Of a DNA stretch of 64,000 nt, positions 43,482 through 53,302 are shown in pieces. Source of the DNA: Flavobacterium sp. Sd200 (GTDB lineage Bacteria > Bacteroidota > Bacteroidia > Flavobacteriales > Flavobacteriaceae); the NCBI RefSeq assembly GCF_009826935.1, contig NZ_WUMN01000002.1, forward strand, positions 620,001 through 684,000, written 5' to 3'. The position numbers were made by a program, and so were the translations under genes. How positions within the stretch are numbered: the stretch's first letter is position 1; the number at the start of each line of letters is the position of its first letter. The notes below the pieces were generated by a model. The model saw only the letters and a program-made list of their open reading frames with translations, ran no database searches and had not been told where the DNA came from.

Positions 43482-44210
43482 ATGAGATCATTTAGTACAC
43501 TAATAGCTATTTTGAGTTGTATATTCCTGGTTAACTGTCAAAAAGACAAAAAAACCGAAGAAGATGCAGACGAACCGACAGATAGTAAAGTTCTTGTTTC
43601 TGAACTTGATACTTTTTATCTGGGCGGAAAAATTGTAAGGGTGGAAAAAATAAAAAAATCTGATTTTGATGAAGCAGATGCCCCTGTTGCAATAGATACT
43701 TCTGAAATAAATAATCTGGAAAGAGACAGCGAAATTGTGAAAAGAATAGGTGATACACTATTGTTTAAAACTGCTGCGAAAGAGGTTACATTGATCAATA
43801 ACAATTCTGATACCGATGAATATGCCCGATATACTTATTATGGTTATAGAGAGGATATGGATCAGTTTGTTGTGTTTGGCGGCTTTTACGAATGGCATAA
43901 CTATATTTTGGTAGATGCCCAAACCGGAGATCAAACCATATTGTGGGGACAACCCGAGGTGTCACCGAACGGAAAACTTATCGTATCAGGAAACAGCGAT
44001 CTTACTGCCCAGTTTACAGATAACGGTCTGCAATTATATCAAAGCACTCATGCTCCTAAAGTATTAGGCGAAAAAATTCTTCAATCATGGGGACCTGAAA
44101 AAATTAAGTGGTATGATAACAATACCCTTTATATTAAAGCAAATGTTGTAGACGATAATTCGCCTGATTTAGAAACCACTACCCATTTTAAAGTTATTCT
44201 TGATTTATGA
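43482..44210 (+). CDS. hypothetical lipoprotein
   Basis: 242 residues, family not recognised. Signal peptide with lipobox FLVNC (Cys about 19), followed by a charged linker (QKDKKTEEDADEPTDSK). The mature part has alternating beta-type sequence with IREDMDQFVVFGGFYEWHNYILVDAQTG and a repeated pattern of short aromatic strands (WGPEKIKWYDNNTLYIK), as in beta-propeller or beta-sandwich lipoproteins. It stands alone between the receiver-like gene and the PA0069-type radical SAM gene and is visibly AT-richer than both neighbours. Confidence 0.78.
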   Translation: MRSFSTLIAILSCIFLVNCQKDKKTEEDADEPTDSKVLVSELDTFYLGGKIVRVEKIKKSDFDEADAPVAIDTSEINNLERDSEIVKRIGDTLLFKTAAKEVTLINNNSDTDEYARYTYYGYREDMDQFVVFGGFYEWHNYILVDAQTGDQTILWGQPEVSPNGKLIVSGNSDLTAQFTDNGLQLYQSTHAPKVLGEKILQSWGPEKIKWYDNNTLYIKANVVDDNSPDLETTTHFKVILDL

Positions 44211-44298
44211 CCAAAACTATGTTGATAATATTTTCTAAACTCAGTTAGATTATTTTCTTATAGTTTGTAATTTGCATCTCTATAAAAAGAGGCGAATT

Positions 44299-45351
44299 AT
44301 GAATGCAGAGAAGATAAAAGGACAAGGTGCGGTTGTAAACATTCACAATCATTTTGAAAAGAACCGCTACGAAAAATCCATATATGATGATGATTTTGAA
44401 GAGCCGGTAGCTAAGACAGAGATATTGGAAGTTTTTCCGAAAACTATAGTAAACCCGGTTAAAAGTCCTGATCTGCATATGGCCTATAGCATGAACCCCT
44501 ATCAAGGCTGCGAGCATGGCTGTGCCTATTGTTTTGCACGCCCAACACATGAATATTGGGGGTTTAGTGCAGGCGTAGACTTTGAGCGCAAAATAATGGT
44601 TAAAAAAAACGCACCGCAGTTGCTGGAACAGTTCTTTAAAAAAAGGGGTTACAAGCCGGAATCTATTTTACTGTCGGGCAATACAGACTGCTACCAGCCT
44701 ATTGAGCGCAAAATGCAGATAACCCGTCAACTATTACAGGTATTTTTAGATTACCGCCACCCTGTAGATATACTTACTAAAAATGCCCTTGTGTTGCGCG
44801 ATATTGACCTATTGAAACAATTGGCAGAAAAAAATCTGGTATCGGTATCGTTGAGCATCCCTACTATTAATGAAGAACTAAGGCGAAAACTGGAGCCAAG
44901 AACCTCATCAGTAAACAATAAGCTAAAGGCTATAGAAACACTGTCGGCAAATGGCATTCCCGTTCACATAATGGTTGCCCCCATTATACCCGGCCTAAAC
45001 AGCGATGAAATACTACCCATTGTAAAAGAAATAGCTGCACGTGGTGCTAAAAGCTTTGGCTACACCCTCGTAAGGCTTAACGACACTGTGGAGCCTGTTT
45101 TTATAGACTGGCTCAACGAACATTACCCCGACCGCAAAGACAAAGTGCTAAACCATATTGCAAGTATGCATGGTGGCAAACTTGGAGAGAAAAACGTTGC
45201 GAAACGCAAACGCGGCGAGGGCAATATTGCCAACATGATACACACGACTTTTAAAGTTGGCAGGCAAAAATATTTTTCTAATCATGGCATAGAGCCACTG
45301 GCCACCAATTTGTTTGATGGCACTAAGGGCGAGCAGCTTAGATTATTTTAA
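44299..45351 (+). CDS. PA0069-type radical SAM protein (SPL-related)
   Basis: 350 residues from ATG 44299 (a TTG at 44272 in frame is less likely). Seen: GQGAVVNIHNHFEKNRYE and the 4Fe-4S motif C-x3-C-x2-C in GCEHGCAYCFARPTHEY (about 68-84), then ESILLSGNTDCYQPIE and VSLSIPT. The group is related to spore photoproduct lyase and is annotated as PA0069 family or Rv2578c-like; the reaction is unknown, possibly nucleic-acid repair. The N-terminal INHF-type segment is characteristic. Single gene. Confidence 0.88.
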   Translation: MNAEKIKGQGAVVNIHNHFEKNRYEKSIYDDDFEEPVAKTEILEVFPKTIVNPVKSPDLHMAYSMNPYQGCEHGCAYCFARPTHEYWGFSAGVDFERKIMVKKNAPQLLEQFFKKRGYKPESILLSGNTDCYQPIERKMQITRQLLQVFLDYRHPVDILTKNALVLRDIDLLKQLAEKNLVSVSLSIPTINEELRRKLEPRTSSVNNKLKAIETLSANGIPVHIMVAPIIPGLNSDEILPIVKEIAARGAKSFGYTLVRLNDTVEPVFIDWLNEHYPDRKDKVLNHIASMHGGKLGEKNVAKRKRGEGNIANMIHTTFKVGRQKYFSNHGIEPLATNLFDGTKGEQLRLF

Positions 45352-45412
45352 CAAAACACTATTAAGAAAAGACTTCTTTTTTCGTGCTTCAAAAAATTAT
45401 AAAGGCATGTTT

Positions 45413-45442
45413 TTTGCGGTACGATTAAAAACCTTACTTTTG
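45413..45442 (+). promoter_or_regulatory. predicted promoter of the YccA gene
   Basis: TTTG (45413-45416), 18 bp, TACTTTTG (45435-45442), both boxes exact; predicted leader about 10 bases. Confidence 0.6.
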
Positions 45443-45458
45443 AATAAAACAAATCACC

Positions 45459-46238
45459 ATGGAGTTAAAATCTAAAAACCCTTTCTTAAACAACAAGTCG
45501 TACACCACCGCTACAAAAACAAATGTTTTTGATGCCGACGGCCGCCCCATTAACATTATAGACTATAACAATACCATGAGCGTTCAGGGAGCTATAAACA
45601 AAAGTTTTATACTTTTTGCTTTATTGCTTTGTGGAGCAGGCGTAACCTGGTCTATGGCTTTTGCAGGACAAAACCCCATAGTTTTAACCATTGCCGGAGC
45701 CATTATAGGGCTTATACTGGTTCTTGCAGCATCGTTTTCGCCTAAAAATTCGCGATTCCTTGCGCCGGGCTATGCTTTTTTTGAAGGTTTATTTATAGGC
45801 GGACTTTCTGCCATTTTCGAGGTACGCTATCCGGGTCTTGTAATGAAAGCTGTTGCAGGCACAATGGTAACCTTTGGTGTATGCCTTGCACTATACAGGT
45901 TTGGTGTGGTTAAGGTTACAGAGAGGTTTAAGTCTGTAGTGATAGCCTCTACCCTTGCCATTGCTACCTATTATTTTATCTCTATGCTTTTTTACTGGAT
46001 AGGCGGCATATCTTTTTTCCATACCGGAAATTCACTACCTAGCATAGGCTTTAGCGTATTTGTAGTAGTACTGGCGGCATTGAACCTTTTCCTTGATTTT
46101 GACCAAATAGAAGAAGGTGCACAACGCAGGCTTCCAAAATATATGGAATGGTTTGGCGCTATGGGCCTTATCATTACGCTGGTATGGCTTTATGTAGAAT
46201 TTTTAAGGCTACTTAGTAAACTGCAAAGCAGAGACTAA
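45459..46238 (+). CDS. Bax inhibitor-1 / YccA family membrane protein
   Basis: 259 residues with about seven hydrophobic helices after a soluble N-terminus (MELKSKNPFLNNKSY, FDADGRPINIIDYN). Seen: MSVQGAINKSFILFALLL, GYAFFEGLFIGGLSAIFE and, in the last helices, NLFLDFDQIEEGAQRRLPKYMEWFGAMGL, where the Asp-Glu pair matches the Ca2+/H+-sensing acidic residues of BI-1 proteins. Related E. coli YccA modulates FtsH; the role here is inferred from family only. It has its own promoter and terminator. Confidence 0.92.
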   Translation: MELKSKNPFLNNKSYTTATKTNVFDADGRPINIIDYNNTMSVQGAINKSFILFALLLCGAGVTWSMAFAGQNPIVLTIAGAIIGLILVLAASFSPKNSRFLAPGYAFFEGLFIGGLSAIFEVRYPGLVMKAVAGTMVTFGVCLALYRFGVVKVTERFKSVVIASTLAIATYYFISMLFYWIGGISFFHTGNSLPSIGFSVFVVVLAALNLFLDFDQIEEGAQRRLPKYMEWFGAMGLIITLVWLYVEFLRLLSKLQSRD

Positions 46239-46276
46239 ACAATGCAGTGAGGCAACTCACATTTATATAGTACCAT

Positions 46277-46329
46277 AAAAAGGGTTGCAACTGCTTGTGT
46301 TAGTACACAAAATGGCTGCAACCCTTTTT
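46277..46329 (+). terminator. terminator after the YccA gene
   Basis: 13-bp stem AAAAAGGGTTGCA / TGCAACCCTTTTT (46277-46289, 46317-46329) enclosing a second hairpin TTGTGT-TAGT-ACACAA (46295-46310). The outer stem ends in its own T-run. Confidence 0.85.
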
Positions 46330-46394
46330 AATTGACAGGTAGTTAAAACATTCCATAAACACTTAAAGGATACTGTTAGTTTAATAAATTAATT

Positions 46395-46402
46395 TATTTT
46401 TG
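46395..46402 (+). promoter_or_regulatory. -7 element of lspA
   Basis: TATTTTTG, an exact TAnnTTTG match 16 bases before the ATG; no clear -33 box. Confidence 0.4.
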
Positions 46403-46418
46403 CCCTAAAATTTAAAAA

Positions 46419-47030
46419 ATGTCGTTAAAGAAAGCCTACTTAATTGTAATACTTGTATTGCTTGTAGACCAAATATCTAAGATATATATTAAAACCCACT
46501 TTAGGCTAGGAGAAGCCAAAGAGGTTTTTAGCTGGTTTTACATACAATTTATAGAAAACGATGGTATGGCCTGGGGTACTGAGATTCCCGGATGGCTTGG
46601 CGGCAAACTAACTCTTACCCTTTTCAGGATACTGGCAGTGGGTGGTATAGGCTGGTGGTTGTGGGACAGCGTTAAGAAAAAACAATCGCCTTACCTTATT
46701 GTATCTATTGCACTGATACTTGCAGGAGCTTTTGGTAATATTATAGACTCTGTTCTGTATGGTTTGATATTTGACCATAGCCTTCCCGGCAAAGTTGCCA
46801 CTTTTGACACCGCAAACCACTACGGCACTTTTTTGCACGGCAAAGTAGTAGACATGCTTTACTTCCCTATCATTAAAGACGGACATTTCCCTACATGGCT
46901 GCCTATTATTGGCGGTAAAGAATTCTCGTTCTTCAATGCAATTTTTAATGTAGCCGATGCAGCAATATCAGTAGCGGTGGGCATTCTTATCGTTTTCAAC
47001 AAAAAAGCATTCCCTAAGCACGAGGCATAA
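46419..47030 (+). CDS. lspA: lipoprotein signal peptidase (signal peptidase II)
   Basis: 203 residues with four membrane helices. It cleaves the signal peptide of lipid-modified prolipoproteins, including the many lipoproteins in this window. Seen: LLVDQISKIYIK at the first helix, IENDGMAWG, the first catalytic Asp in GNIIDSVLYGLIFDH and the second in FNVADAAISVAVGI. A longer loop between helices 3 and 4 (TANHYGTFLHGKVVDMLYFP) is usual in Bacteroidota. A radical SAM gene follows about 110 bases later. Confidence 0.95.
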   Translation: MSLKKAYLIVILVLLVDQISKIYIKTHFRLGEAKEVFSWFYIQFIENDGMAWGTEIPGWLGGKLTLTLFRILAVGGIGWWLWDSVKKKQSPYLIVSIALILAGAFGNIIDSVLYGLIFDHSLPGKVATFDTANHYGTFLHGKVVDMLYFPIIKDGHFPTWLPIIGGKEFSFFNAIFNVADAAISVAVGILIVFNKKAFPKHEA

Positions 47031-47143
47031 ATCCATCGGCAATAACAGCGCGGTTTGTGCGTAAATCAAAGGGCAATCGTTACCCAAGTTATCTTTATTG
47101 ATGGTAGCAAAATATATCGCAAAAAATATATAAATTGCACCAC

Positions 47144-48178
47144 ATGGATATATACAAAATATTAAAGATTAACCAGTACATTAAAAGCCTCCGCATAAAG
47201 TTTTTGGGGCTTTGGGCATTGTCTGTGCTTAATAAAAGGTATGTATCTATACAAATGGATCCTGTACTGGCGTGCAACCTTCGTTGTAAAATGTGCTACT
47301 TTAGCGACCCTGATTTTGTTCGTAAGAACATGAAAGGCATGTTTAAAGAAGACGACCTTGAGCCTTTAGCAAAAGCCATTTTTAAAAATGCCCTTAAACT
47401 TCAAATTGGCTGCGGCGCAGAGCCTACCCTGTTTAAACACAACACCAAACTTATAGAACTGGCCAAAGAGCACAAAGTGCCCTACATAAGCATGATTACA
47501 AACGGCAATCTTTTAGACGAAAAAGATATATCCTCTTTTGCCAATGCCGGACTGAACGAAATTATACTATCACTTCACGGAGTGCACAAAGCTACCTATG
47601 AAGATTTGATGGACAAAGCTTCGTTTGAAAAATTCCATTCCATAATGGAGGCTTTAACTGAGCAAAAAAAGCTTACGCCACATTTAAGGATACGTATAAA
47701 CTATACGTTTAACAAAGACAACTTTTATGAGCTGCAAGATTTTTTTAAAGTTTACGGCAACTATGCCATAGACATTATTCAGCTTAGGCCTATAGACAAA
47801 ATTGGCGATACCGTTTACGACCAGTTTAGCCTTAAAACTATTGAGAACGACTATGTGTGCGTAAGCAGTGCTATGAAAGAGGAGGCAGAAAAGCGTAAAA
47901 TTACCATGCTGTATCCGCAATCGGTAATGCGCAACGAAGAGCAGTCATTTAAAATAAAAACCTCTAACGACAGTTCGTTCCTTATACCCTATACTTATTT
48001 TTACGTATCACCAAAATTTTCGTGGAAAGAAGATTTTGACTGGCGCACCGAAGATTTTGAATCATGGCGAAAGCGCAGCAACTGGAATAACACGCTGCTT
48101 AAAAATGCTTTAAAATCACGTAAAAGCTTAGACGACACCAACCGCAACATGCTAAACTACTCTGTAGATATAAATTAG
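47144..48178 (+). CDS. radical SAM protein of unknown function
   Basis: 344 residues from ATG 47144 (a TTG three codons upstream is less likely). The 4Fe-4S/SAM motif C-x3-C-x2-C is present in LACNLRCKMCYFSDP (about 45-59), followed by QIGCGAEPTLF, ISMITNGNLLDE and EIILSLHGVHKATYE, the usual TIM-barrel strands. The C-terminal half has a YDQFSLKTIENDY segment and no second Cys cluster, so it looks like a single-cluster enzyme that acts on a small substrate or peptide. A GCGAEP element is typical of pyrroloquinoline/mycofactocin-type SPASM-less relatives, but no specific match is claimed. It stands alone. Confidence 0.83.
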   Translation: MDIYKILKINQYIKSLRIKFLGLWALSVLNKRYVSIQMDPVLACNLRCKMCYFSDPDFVRKNMKGMFKEDDLEPLAKAIFKNALKLQIGCGAEPTLFKHNTKLIELAKEHKVPYISMITNGNLLDEKDISSFANAGLNEIILSLHGVHKATYEDLMDKASFEKFHSIMEALTEQKKLTPHLRIRINYTFNKDNFYELQDFFKVYGNYAIDIIQLRPIDKIGDTVYDQFSLKTIENDYVCVSSAMKEEAEKRKITMLYPQSVMRNEEQSFKIKTSNDSSFLIPYTYFYVSPKFSWKEDFDWRTEDFESWRKRSNWNNTLLKNALKSRKSLDDTNRNMLNYSVDIN

Positions 48179-48353
48179 CAAAAGCATATTAAACCTACTA
48201 TTTAAACCCTGAGTGTTTTTTACGGCAAACGGCATGTATAGTTTAGCGTTTACCGCATTCCCATAAAAAAATACTATCTTTACCCCCAAATACGTTTTAA
48301 TAAACACGAATCGTAGTGGCACAGCCACGATCTATCATATACAACAAAACACT

Positions 48354-49703
48354 ATGGCATGTACAAGCTGTTCTACGGGATCTAAAAGTGGTACCCCGAG
48401 AGGATGTAAAAATAATGGCACCTGCGGCACCGATAGCTGCAACAAACTAACTGTTTTCGACTGGCTTTCCAACATGTCGCTTCCGGGCGGACAGGAACCT
48501 TTTGACTGTGTAGAGGTGCGTTTTAAAAACGGCAGGAAAGAATTTTACCGCAATGCAGAGAAACTAACCCTTAGCATTGGAGACATTGTAGCTACAGAAG
48601 CGGCACCGGGGCACGACATTGGTATTGTTACCCTTACTGGCGAACTGGTAAAGATTCAAATGAAGAAAAAAGGCGCTAAACCCAACGGTGAAGTACCTAA
48701 AATATACCGCAAGGCATCGCAAAAAGATATAGACATTTGGAGCGAATGCCGTGCTAAAGAAGAGCCAATGAAAGTTGTGGCACGTGAAATTGCCATTAAG
48801 CTTAACCTTGAAATGAAAATATCAGATATTGAATTTCAGGGCGATGCTTCTAAGGCCACGTTCTACTATACGGCTAATGACAGGGTAGATTTCCGCCAGC
48901 TTATTAAAGATTTTGCGCGCGAGTTCAGCATCAGGATCGAAATGAAGCAGGTTGGTTTCCGCCAGGAGGCAGCCCGCCTTGGAGGTATAGGGTCTTGCGG
49001 CCGAGAACTATGTTGCAGCACCTGGCTAACCGACTTTAGAAGTGTAAACACGTCTGCCGCACGCTACCAGCAACTGTCGCTAAACCCGCAAAAACTTGCA
49101 GGGCAGTGCGGCAAACTTAAATGCTGTCTTAACTATGAATTGGACACTTATTTGGATGCTCTTAAAGGCATGCCAGATATGGATACCAAATTGTATACAG
49201 AAAAAGGCGACGCTGTTTGCCAAAAAGTAGATATTTTTAAAGGCCTTATGTGGTTTGCCTACCTTAACGACATGGCACACTGGCATGTTATTGCTGCCGA
49301 TCAGGTTAAAGAAATGGTAGCTATAAACAAGCAAAAAGAAAAAATATCGGCGTTAGAGGATTATGCCGTAGAAGTAGCTGCTACCGAGCCTGAAAAGAAC
49401 TTTCAAAATGCGGTAGGGCAGGACAGCCTTACTCGTTTTGATGCACCAAAAAACAAAAAAAGAAAGCCGAACAACAACAAAAAGAAAAAACCGGCAGAGG
49501 CTACTGCATCTAACATAATTGTACCTGCCAATAATGGTTCGGCATCTGCAGGCAGCAACAACGCTCCGGCAAACGGTGGCAACAACAACAGACCAAACAA
49601 CGGTAACAACCCTAACAACAATAAAGGCGGCAACAGAAATAACCGAAACAGGGGCAGGAACCAGGGACCTAACAACAAGAAAGATTCAAATGATAAAAAG
49701 TAG
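48354..49703 (+). CDS. RicT/YaaT-like PSP1-domain protein with Cys-rich N-terminus
   Basis: 449 residues. The central PSP1 domain (about 90-300) has GSCGRELCCSTWL and GQCGKLKCCLNYE, the paired Cys clusters that bind Fe-S in Bacillus RicT. The N-terminus has an extra cluster (MACTSCSTG, RGCKNNGTCGTDSC). The tail from about 365 is a basic, Asn/Pro/Lys-rich low-complexity region (NKKRKPNNNKKKKP ... GGNRNNRNRG). In Bacillus RicT joins RicA and RicF to tune RNase Y; in Bacteroidota the partners are unknown. gldH starts inside its last codons (14-base overlap), so the two are coupled. Confidence 0.9.
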   Translation: MACTSCSTGSKSGTPRGCKNNGTCGTDSCNKLTVFDWLSNMSLPGGQEPFDCVEVRFKNGRKEFYRNAEKLTLSIGDIVATEAAPGHDIGIVTLTGELVKIQMKKKGAKPNGEVPKIYRKASQKDIDIWSECRAKEEPMKVVAREIAIKLNLEMKISDIEFQGDASKATFYYTANDRVDFRQLIKDFAREFSIRIEMKQVGFRQEAARLGGIGSCGRELCCSTWLTDFRSVNTSAARYQQLSLNPQKLAGQCGKLKCCLNYELDTYLDALKGMPDMDTKLYTEKGDAVCQKVDIFKGLMWFAYLNDMAHWHVIAADQVKEMVAINKQKEKISALEDYAVEVAATEPEKNFQNAVGQDSLTRFDAPKNKKRKPNNNKKKKPAEATASNIIVPANNGSASAGSNNAPANGGNNNRPNNGNNPNNNKGGNRNNRNRGRNQGPNNKKDSNDKK

Positions 49704-50175
49704 CTTTTTAGCCCTTGGGCTGCTGTTTTTATTTTGCTCCTGCGATAAGGCAAGGGTTTTTGATGAGTATAAAGAACTGAATGGCAGTTGGGATAAAGAC
49801 AGCATTGTGTCTTTTACATTTGCCCAAAAAGATACAGTATCTAAATACGATCTTTTTGTTACCATGCGCAATAACAATAGTTTTCCTTACAGCAATATAT
49901 ATCTTATTGTTCAAATGGAGGAGCCTGCAAGCAAGATTGTAAAGGTAGACACACTGGAATACCAAATGGCTAACCCGGACGGCACGCTTATGGGCAAAGG
50001 CTTTAGCGATATTAAAGAAAGTAAGCTTTGGTATAAAGAAAAAGTACGTTTCCCTAAAGTGGGCAACTATACTGTAAAAATACAGCAGGCCGTTAGGCAG
50101 GCAGGTCAGGTACCCGGAGTACAGGAACTGGAAGGCGTTACCGAAGTGGGTTTCAGGATAGAATCAACAGAATAG
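49690..50175 (+). CDS. gldH: gliding motility lipoprotein GldH
   Basis: 161 residues from ATG 49690; the longer open frame starting at 49519 lies inside the upstream gene and is rejected because only 49690 gives a lipoprotein signal (FLALGLLFLFCSC, lipid Cys about 18). The mature part has FDEYKELNGSWDKDS and YNIYLIVQ-type sequence (here SNIYLIVQMEEP) typical of GldH. GldH is an outer-membrane lipoprotein needed for gliding and surface protein export by T9SS in Flavobacterium. It overlaps the RicT-like gene by 14 bases and precedes the penicillin-binding protein by 13. Confidence 0.92.
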   Translation: MIKSSFLALGLLFLFCSCDKARVFDEYKELNGSWDKDSIVSFTFAQKDTVSKYDLFVTMRNNNSFPYSNIYLIVQMEEPASKIVKVDTLEYQMANPDGTLMGKGFSDIKESKLWYKEKVRFPKVGNYTVKIQQAVRQAGQVPGVQELEGVTEVGFRIESTE

Positions 50176-50188
50176 ATCAAAAAATATT

Positions 50189-52498
50189 ATGGCAGTAAAA
50201 AAGAATAGCAACCCCGCAGAAAATTATTCGCGCTACATAAAAACGTTTTGGAAGGTATTTGGAATAGGTTTTTTATGCATCGTACTATTTTTTCTGTTGG
50301 CCTCATGGGGCGTTTTTGGCGCAATGCCTACGTTTGACCAATTAGAGAACCCAAACTCTAATGTGGCAACCGAGATCATTTCTTCTGACGGGCAAACCAT
50401 AGGTAAATTTTACCTTGACAACCGCACACCCGTAAAATATGCCGACCTGCCCAAACATCTTGTAGATGCTTTGGTGGCTACCGAAGATGAACGTTTTTAC
50501 GATCACTCAGGCATAGATGGCCGTGGTACTCTAAGGGCTGTTTTAAGCCTGGGCAGCAGCGGTGGTGCAAGTACCATAACACAACAGCTGGCAAAAAACC
50601 TTTTTCATGGCGAGGGCTCTAAAAACCTTTTAATGCGTATAGTACAAAAAGGTAAAGAATGGATCATTGCCACACGCCTTGAACGCCAGTACACCAAAGA
50701 AGAGATCATTGCCATGTACCTAAACACCGTAGACTTTGTAAACAATGCGGTTGGAATACGTTCGGCATCAAAAATATACTTTAATAAAGAGCCTAAAGAC
50801 CTAACTATTGCCGAAGCAGCAGTGTTTGTTGGCATGCTTAAAAACCCGTATTACCTTAACCCAAAAACGTTCCCTAAAGCGTCTATGAACAGGCGCAACA
50901 CGGTGTTGTACCAAATGGTTAAGAACGGTTTTTTAACCGAAGAAAAAAAAGAAACCCTGGCTGCAAAGCCTATAGAGCTTCGTTATTCGCCCGAAAGCCA
51001 CAAAGAGGGTATGGCTACCTATTTTAGAGAATATCTTAGGGAGTTCATGAAAAAATGGGTTAAGGAGAACCTTAAGGAAGACGGCAGCGAGTATGACATT
51101 TATACCGACGGGCTTAAGATATATACCACTATAGACTCGCGCATGCAAATGTATGCCGAAGAAGCTGTAGATGCGCACCTTGCCAACCTTCAGGAAGAAT
51201 TCTTCATCCAGCAAAAAAAGAATACCAATGCGCCTTTTATCAATATATCTGATGCAGAAACTAAGAGGATATTAGACAGGGCTATGCGCAACTCTGAACG
51301 CTGGAGGATAATGAAAGCCAAAGAGTTTACCGAAGACCAAATAATAGCATCATTCAGCAAAAAAGCAAAAATGACGGTGTTTACATGGCGTGGTGAGCGC
51401 GATACGCTCATGACCCCGTTAGACTCTATCCGTTATTACAAGCATTTCCTGCAATCGGGCCTTATGAGTATGGAACCTCAAACCGGACACGTAAAGGCTT
51501 GGGTGGGCGGTATAAACTACAAGCACTTTCAGTATGACCACGTAGCGCAGGGTGCAAGGCAGGTAGGTTCTACCTTTAAGCCGTTTGTGTATGCAACTGC
51601 TATAGAACAGCTGCACTACTCGCCATGTGATTCTATATTAGACTCTGCTTTCAGCATGCCTAAAGGAAAATATGGCATAGATGCCGACTGGCATCCGCAA
51701 AACTCTAACGGGCAGTTTAGAGGCATGGTTACACTTAAACAGGCACTTGCCTACTCTATTAACACAGTATCGGCTAAGCTTATAGACCGTGTAGGTCCAA
51801 AAGCCGTGGTAGATATGACCAAGAAACTGGGAGTGTCGTCTAAAATTCCGGAACAGCCAGCCATTGCTCTTGGAGCAGTAGAAATTACGGTGAGCGATAT
51901 GGTAGCAGCCTACAGTACTTTTGCCAATCAGGGCATGTATGTAAAGCCAACTGTTATTACTAAAATAGAAGATAAAAATGGTGTAGTGCTGTATCAAACC
52001 ACGCCGGAAACACATGAGGTAGTTAATAAAGACATTGCCTATGCGGTGGTAAAACTGCTTGAGGGTGTTACCGAAACAGGATCGGGTGCGCGCCTTAAAT
52101 GGGGCGGTGCAGGCGGAACAGGCTACAACCGCATGACAGGTTATCCATATAAAATTATAAACCCAATAGCCGGTAAAACAGGTACAACCCAAAACCAATC
52201 TGACGGATGGTTTGTGGGTATGGTTCCCAACCTTGCCACAGGAATATGGGTAGGTAACGAAGACCGATCGGCACACTTTAAGAGCCTTATTTATGGTCAG
52301 GGTGCTACAATGGCCCTGCCTATATGGGGTATATATATGCGCAAGATATATGACGATGACAACATGGTGTTTAAGGTTTCTGAGAAACCTTTTGAGCGTC
52401 CGGCAAACCTTTCTATAAAAGTAGACTGCTGGAAACCACCTGTAAAAGATACTACAGCTGTTGACAGTTTAGATATTGGCGACGAGTTTGGATTATAA
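50189..52498 (+). CDS. class A penicillin-binding protein (PBP1A type)
   Basis: 769 residues: a short cytosolic tail, one membrane helix (about 25-50, [18 protein letters not shown]), a GT51 glycosyltransferase domain with the catalytic Glu in [14 protein letters not shown] and QQLAKNLF, and a transpeptidase domain with the acyl-enzyme Ser in [12 protein letters not shown] (SxxK), YSIN, and [12 protein letters not shown]. It polymerises and cross-links peptidoglycan at the inner membrane. The family symbol (mrcA/ponA) is left open. Coupled with gldH upstream; a clean terminator follows. Confidence 0.95.
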   Translation: MAVKKNSNPAENYSRYIKTFWKVFGIGFLCIVLFFLLASWGVFGAMPTFDQLENPNSNVATEIISSDGQTIGKFYLDNRTPVKYADLPKHLVDALVATEDERFYDHSGIDGRGTLRAVLSLGSSGGASTITQQLAKNLFHGEGSKNLLMRIVQKGKEWIIATRLERQYTKEEIIAMYLNTVDFVNNAVGIRSASKIYFNKEPKDLTIAEAAVFVGMLKNPYYLNPKTFPKASMNRRNTVLYQMVKNGFLTEEKKETLAAKPIELRYSPESHKEGMATYFREYLREFMKKWVKENLKEDGSEYDIYTDGLKIYTTIDSRMQMYAEEAVDAHLANLQEEFFIQQKKNTNAPFINISDAETKRILDRAMRNSERWRIMKAKEFTEDQIIASFSKKAKMTVFTWRGERDTLMTPLDSIRYYKHFLQSGLMSMEPQTGHVKAWVGGINYKHFQYDHVAQGARQVGSTFKPFVYATAIEQLHYSPCDSILDSAFSMPKGKYGIDADWHPQNSNGQFRGMVTLKQALAYSINTVSAKLIDRVGPKAVVDMTKKLGVSSKIPEQPAIALGAVEITVSDMVAAYSTFANQGMYVKPTVITKIEDKNGVVLYQTTPETHEVVNKDIAYAVVKLLEGVTETGSGARLKWGGAGGTGYNRMTGYPYKIINPIAGKTGTTQNQSDGWFVGMVPNLATGIWVGNEDRSAHFKSLIYGQGATMALPIWGIYMRKIYDDDNMVFKVSEKPFERPANLSIKVDCWKPPVKDTTAVDSLDIGDEFGL

Positions 52499-52506
52499 TT
52501 CATAAA

Positions 52507-52534
52507 AAAGAGCTTCGATTGAAGCTCTTTTTTT
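52507..52534 (+). terminator. terminator after the penicillin-binding protein
   Basis: Perfect 10-bp stem AAAGAGCTTC / GAAGCTCTTT (52507-52516, 52521-52530), loop GATT, T-run to 52534. Confidence 0.88.
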
Positions 52535-52566
52535 ATATATTTATATCTCAATTTAAAATAAATTGT

Positions 52567-53268
52567 ATGATTAATAAAAAAGTTAAAAGCGTAGAAGAAG
52601 CGCTTAAAGATATTACCGATGATGTAACTATTATGCTGGGAGGTTTTGGCCTGTGCGGCATCCCTGAAAACAGCATTGCACAGCTGGTAAAAAAAGGAGT
52701 AACCAACCTTACGTGTATTTCTAACAATGCCGGGGTAGACAACTTCGGGTTGGGTTTACTGCTGCAAAAAAAACAGATCAGGAAAATGATATCGTCTTAC
52801 GTAGGCGAAAATGCTGAGTTTGAACGCCAGATGCTTAGCGGCGAACTGGAGGTTGAGCTTACACCACAAGGCACACTTGCCGAAAAATGCCGTGCAGCAC
52901 AGGCGGGTATTCCTGCTTTTTATACGCCTGCAGGTTATGGCACCGAAGTAGCCGAAGGCAAAGAAGCCCGTGAGTTTAATGGCAAAATGCACATTATGGA
53001 AGAAGCCTATAAAGCCGACTTTGCCATTGTTAAGGCCTGGAAAGGTGACGAAGCCGGCAACCTTATTTTTAAAGGAACCGCAAAAAACTTTAATGCCTGT
53101 ATGGCCGGAGCTGCTAAAATTACTATTGCCGAAGTAGAAGAACTTGTGCCTGCCGGAGAACTTGACCCTAACCAGATACACATTCCCGGGATATTTGTAA
53201 AGCGTATTTTTCAGGGAGAAAAATATGAAAAACGTATAGAACAGAGAACGGTGAGGACAATACTATAA
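52567..53268 (+). CDS. scoA: 3-oxoacid CoA-transferase subunit A
   Basis: 233 residues from ATG 52567; an in-frame ATG at 52519 lies in the terminator hairpin and is rejected. Seen: the A-subunit signature [12 protein letters not shown] (about 24-35), [38 protein letters not shown] and [10 protein letters not shown]. With subunit B it moves CoA between succinyl-CoA and acetoacetate (or a related 3-oxoacid), in the cytosol, in fatty-acid or branched-chain ketoacid use. Subunit B follows about 430 bases later, separated by the four-helix-bundle gene. Confidence 0.93.
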   Translation: MINKKVKSVEEALKDITDDVTIMLGGFGLCGIPENSIAQLVKKGVTNLTCISNNAGVDNFGLGLLLQKKQIRKMISSYVGENAEFERQMLSGELEVELTPQGTLAEKCRAAQAGIPAFYTPAGYGTEVAEGKEAREFNGKMHIMEEAYKADFAIVKAWKGDEAGNLIFKGTAKNFNACMAGAAKITIAEVEELVPAGELDPNQIHIPGIFVKRIFQGEKYEKRIEQRTVRTIL

Positions 53269-53302
53269 TGTGAAAATTTTTTAATGTAACAATTTTAATG
53301 TG
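53267..53302 (+). repeat. tandem AATGTRAMAATTTT units between scoA and the four-helix-bundle gene
   Basis: AATGTGAAAATTTT (53267-53280), AATGTAACAATTTT (53283-53296) and a third AATGTG (53297-53302). The first unit overlaps the scoA stop codon. The pattern is unlike the neighbouring coding DNA and matches the degenerate leader repeats I associate with four-helix-bundle cassettes in Flavobacterium genomes. Confidence 0.6.

Noticed and set aside
49519..49689. Longer N-terminus for GldH
   Set aside because: It overlaps the low-complexity tail of the RicT-like gene, and only the ATG at 49690 gives a lipoprotein signal.
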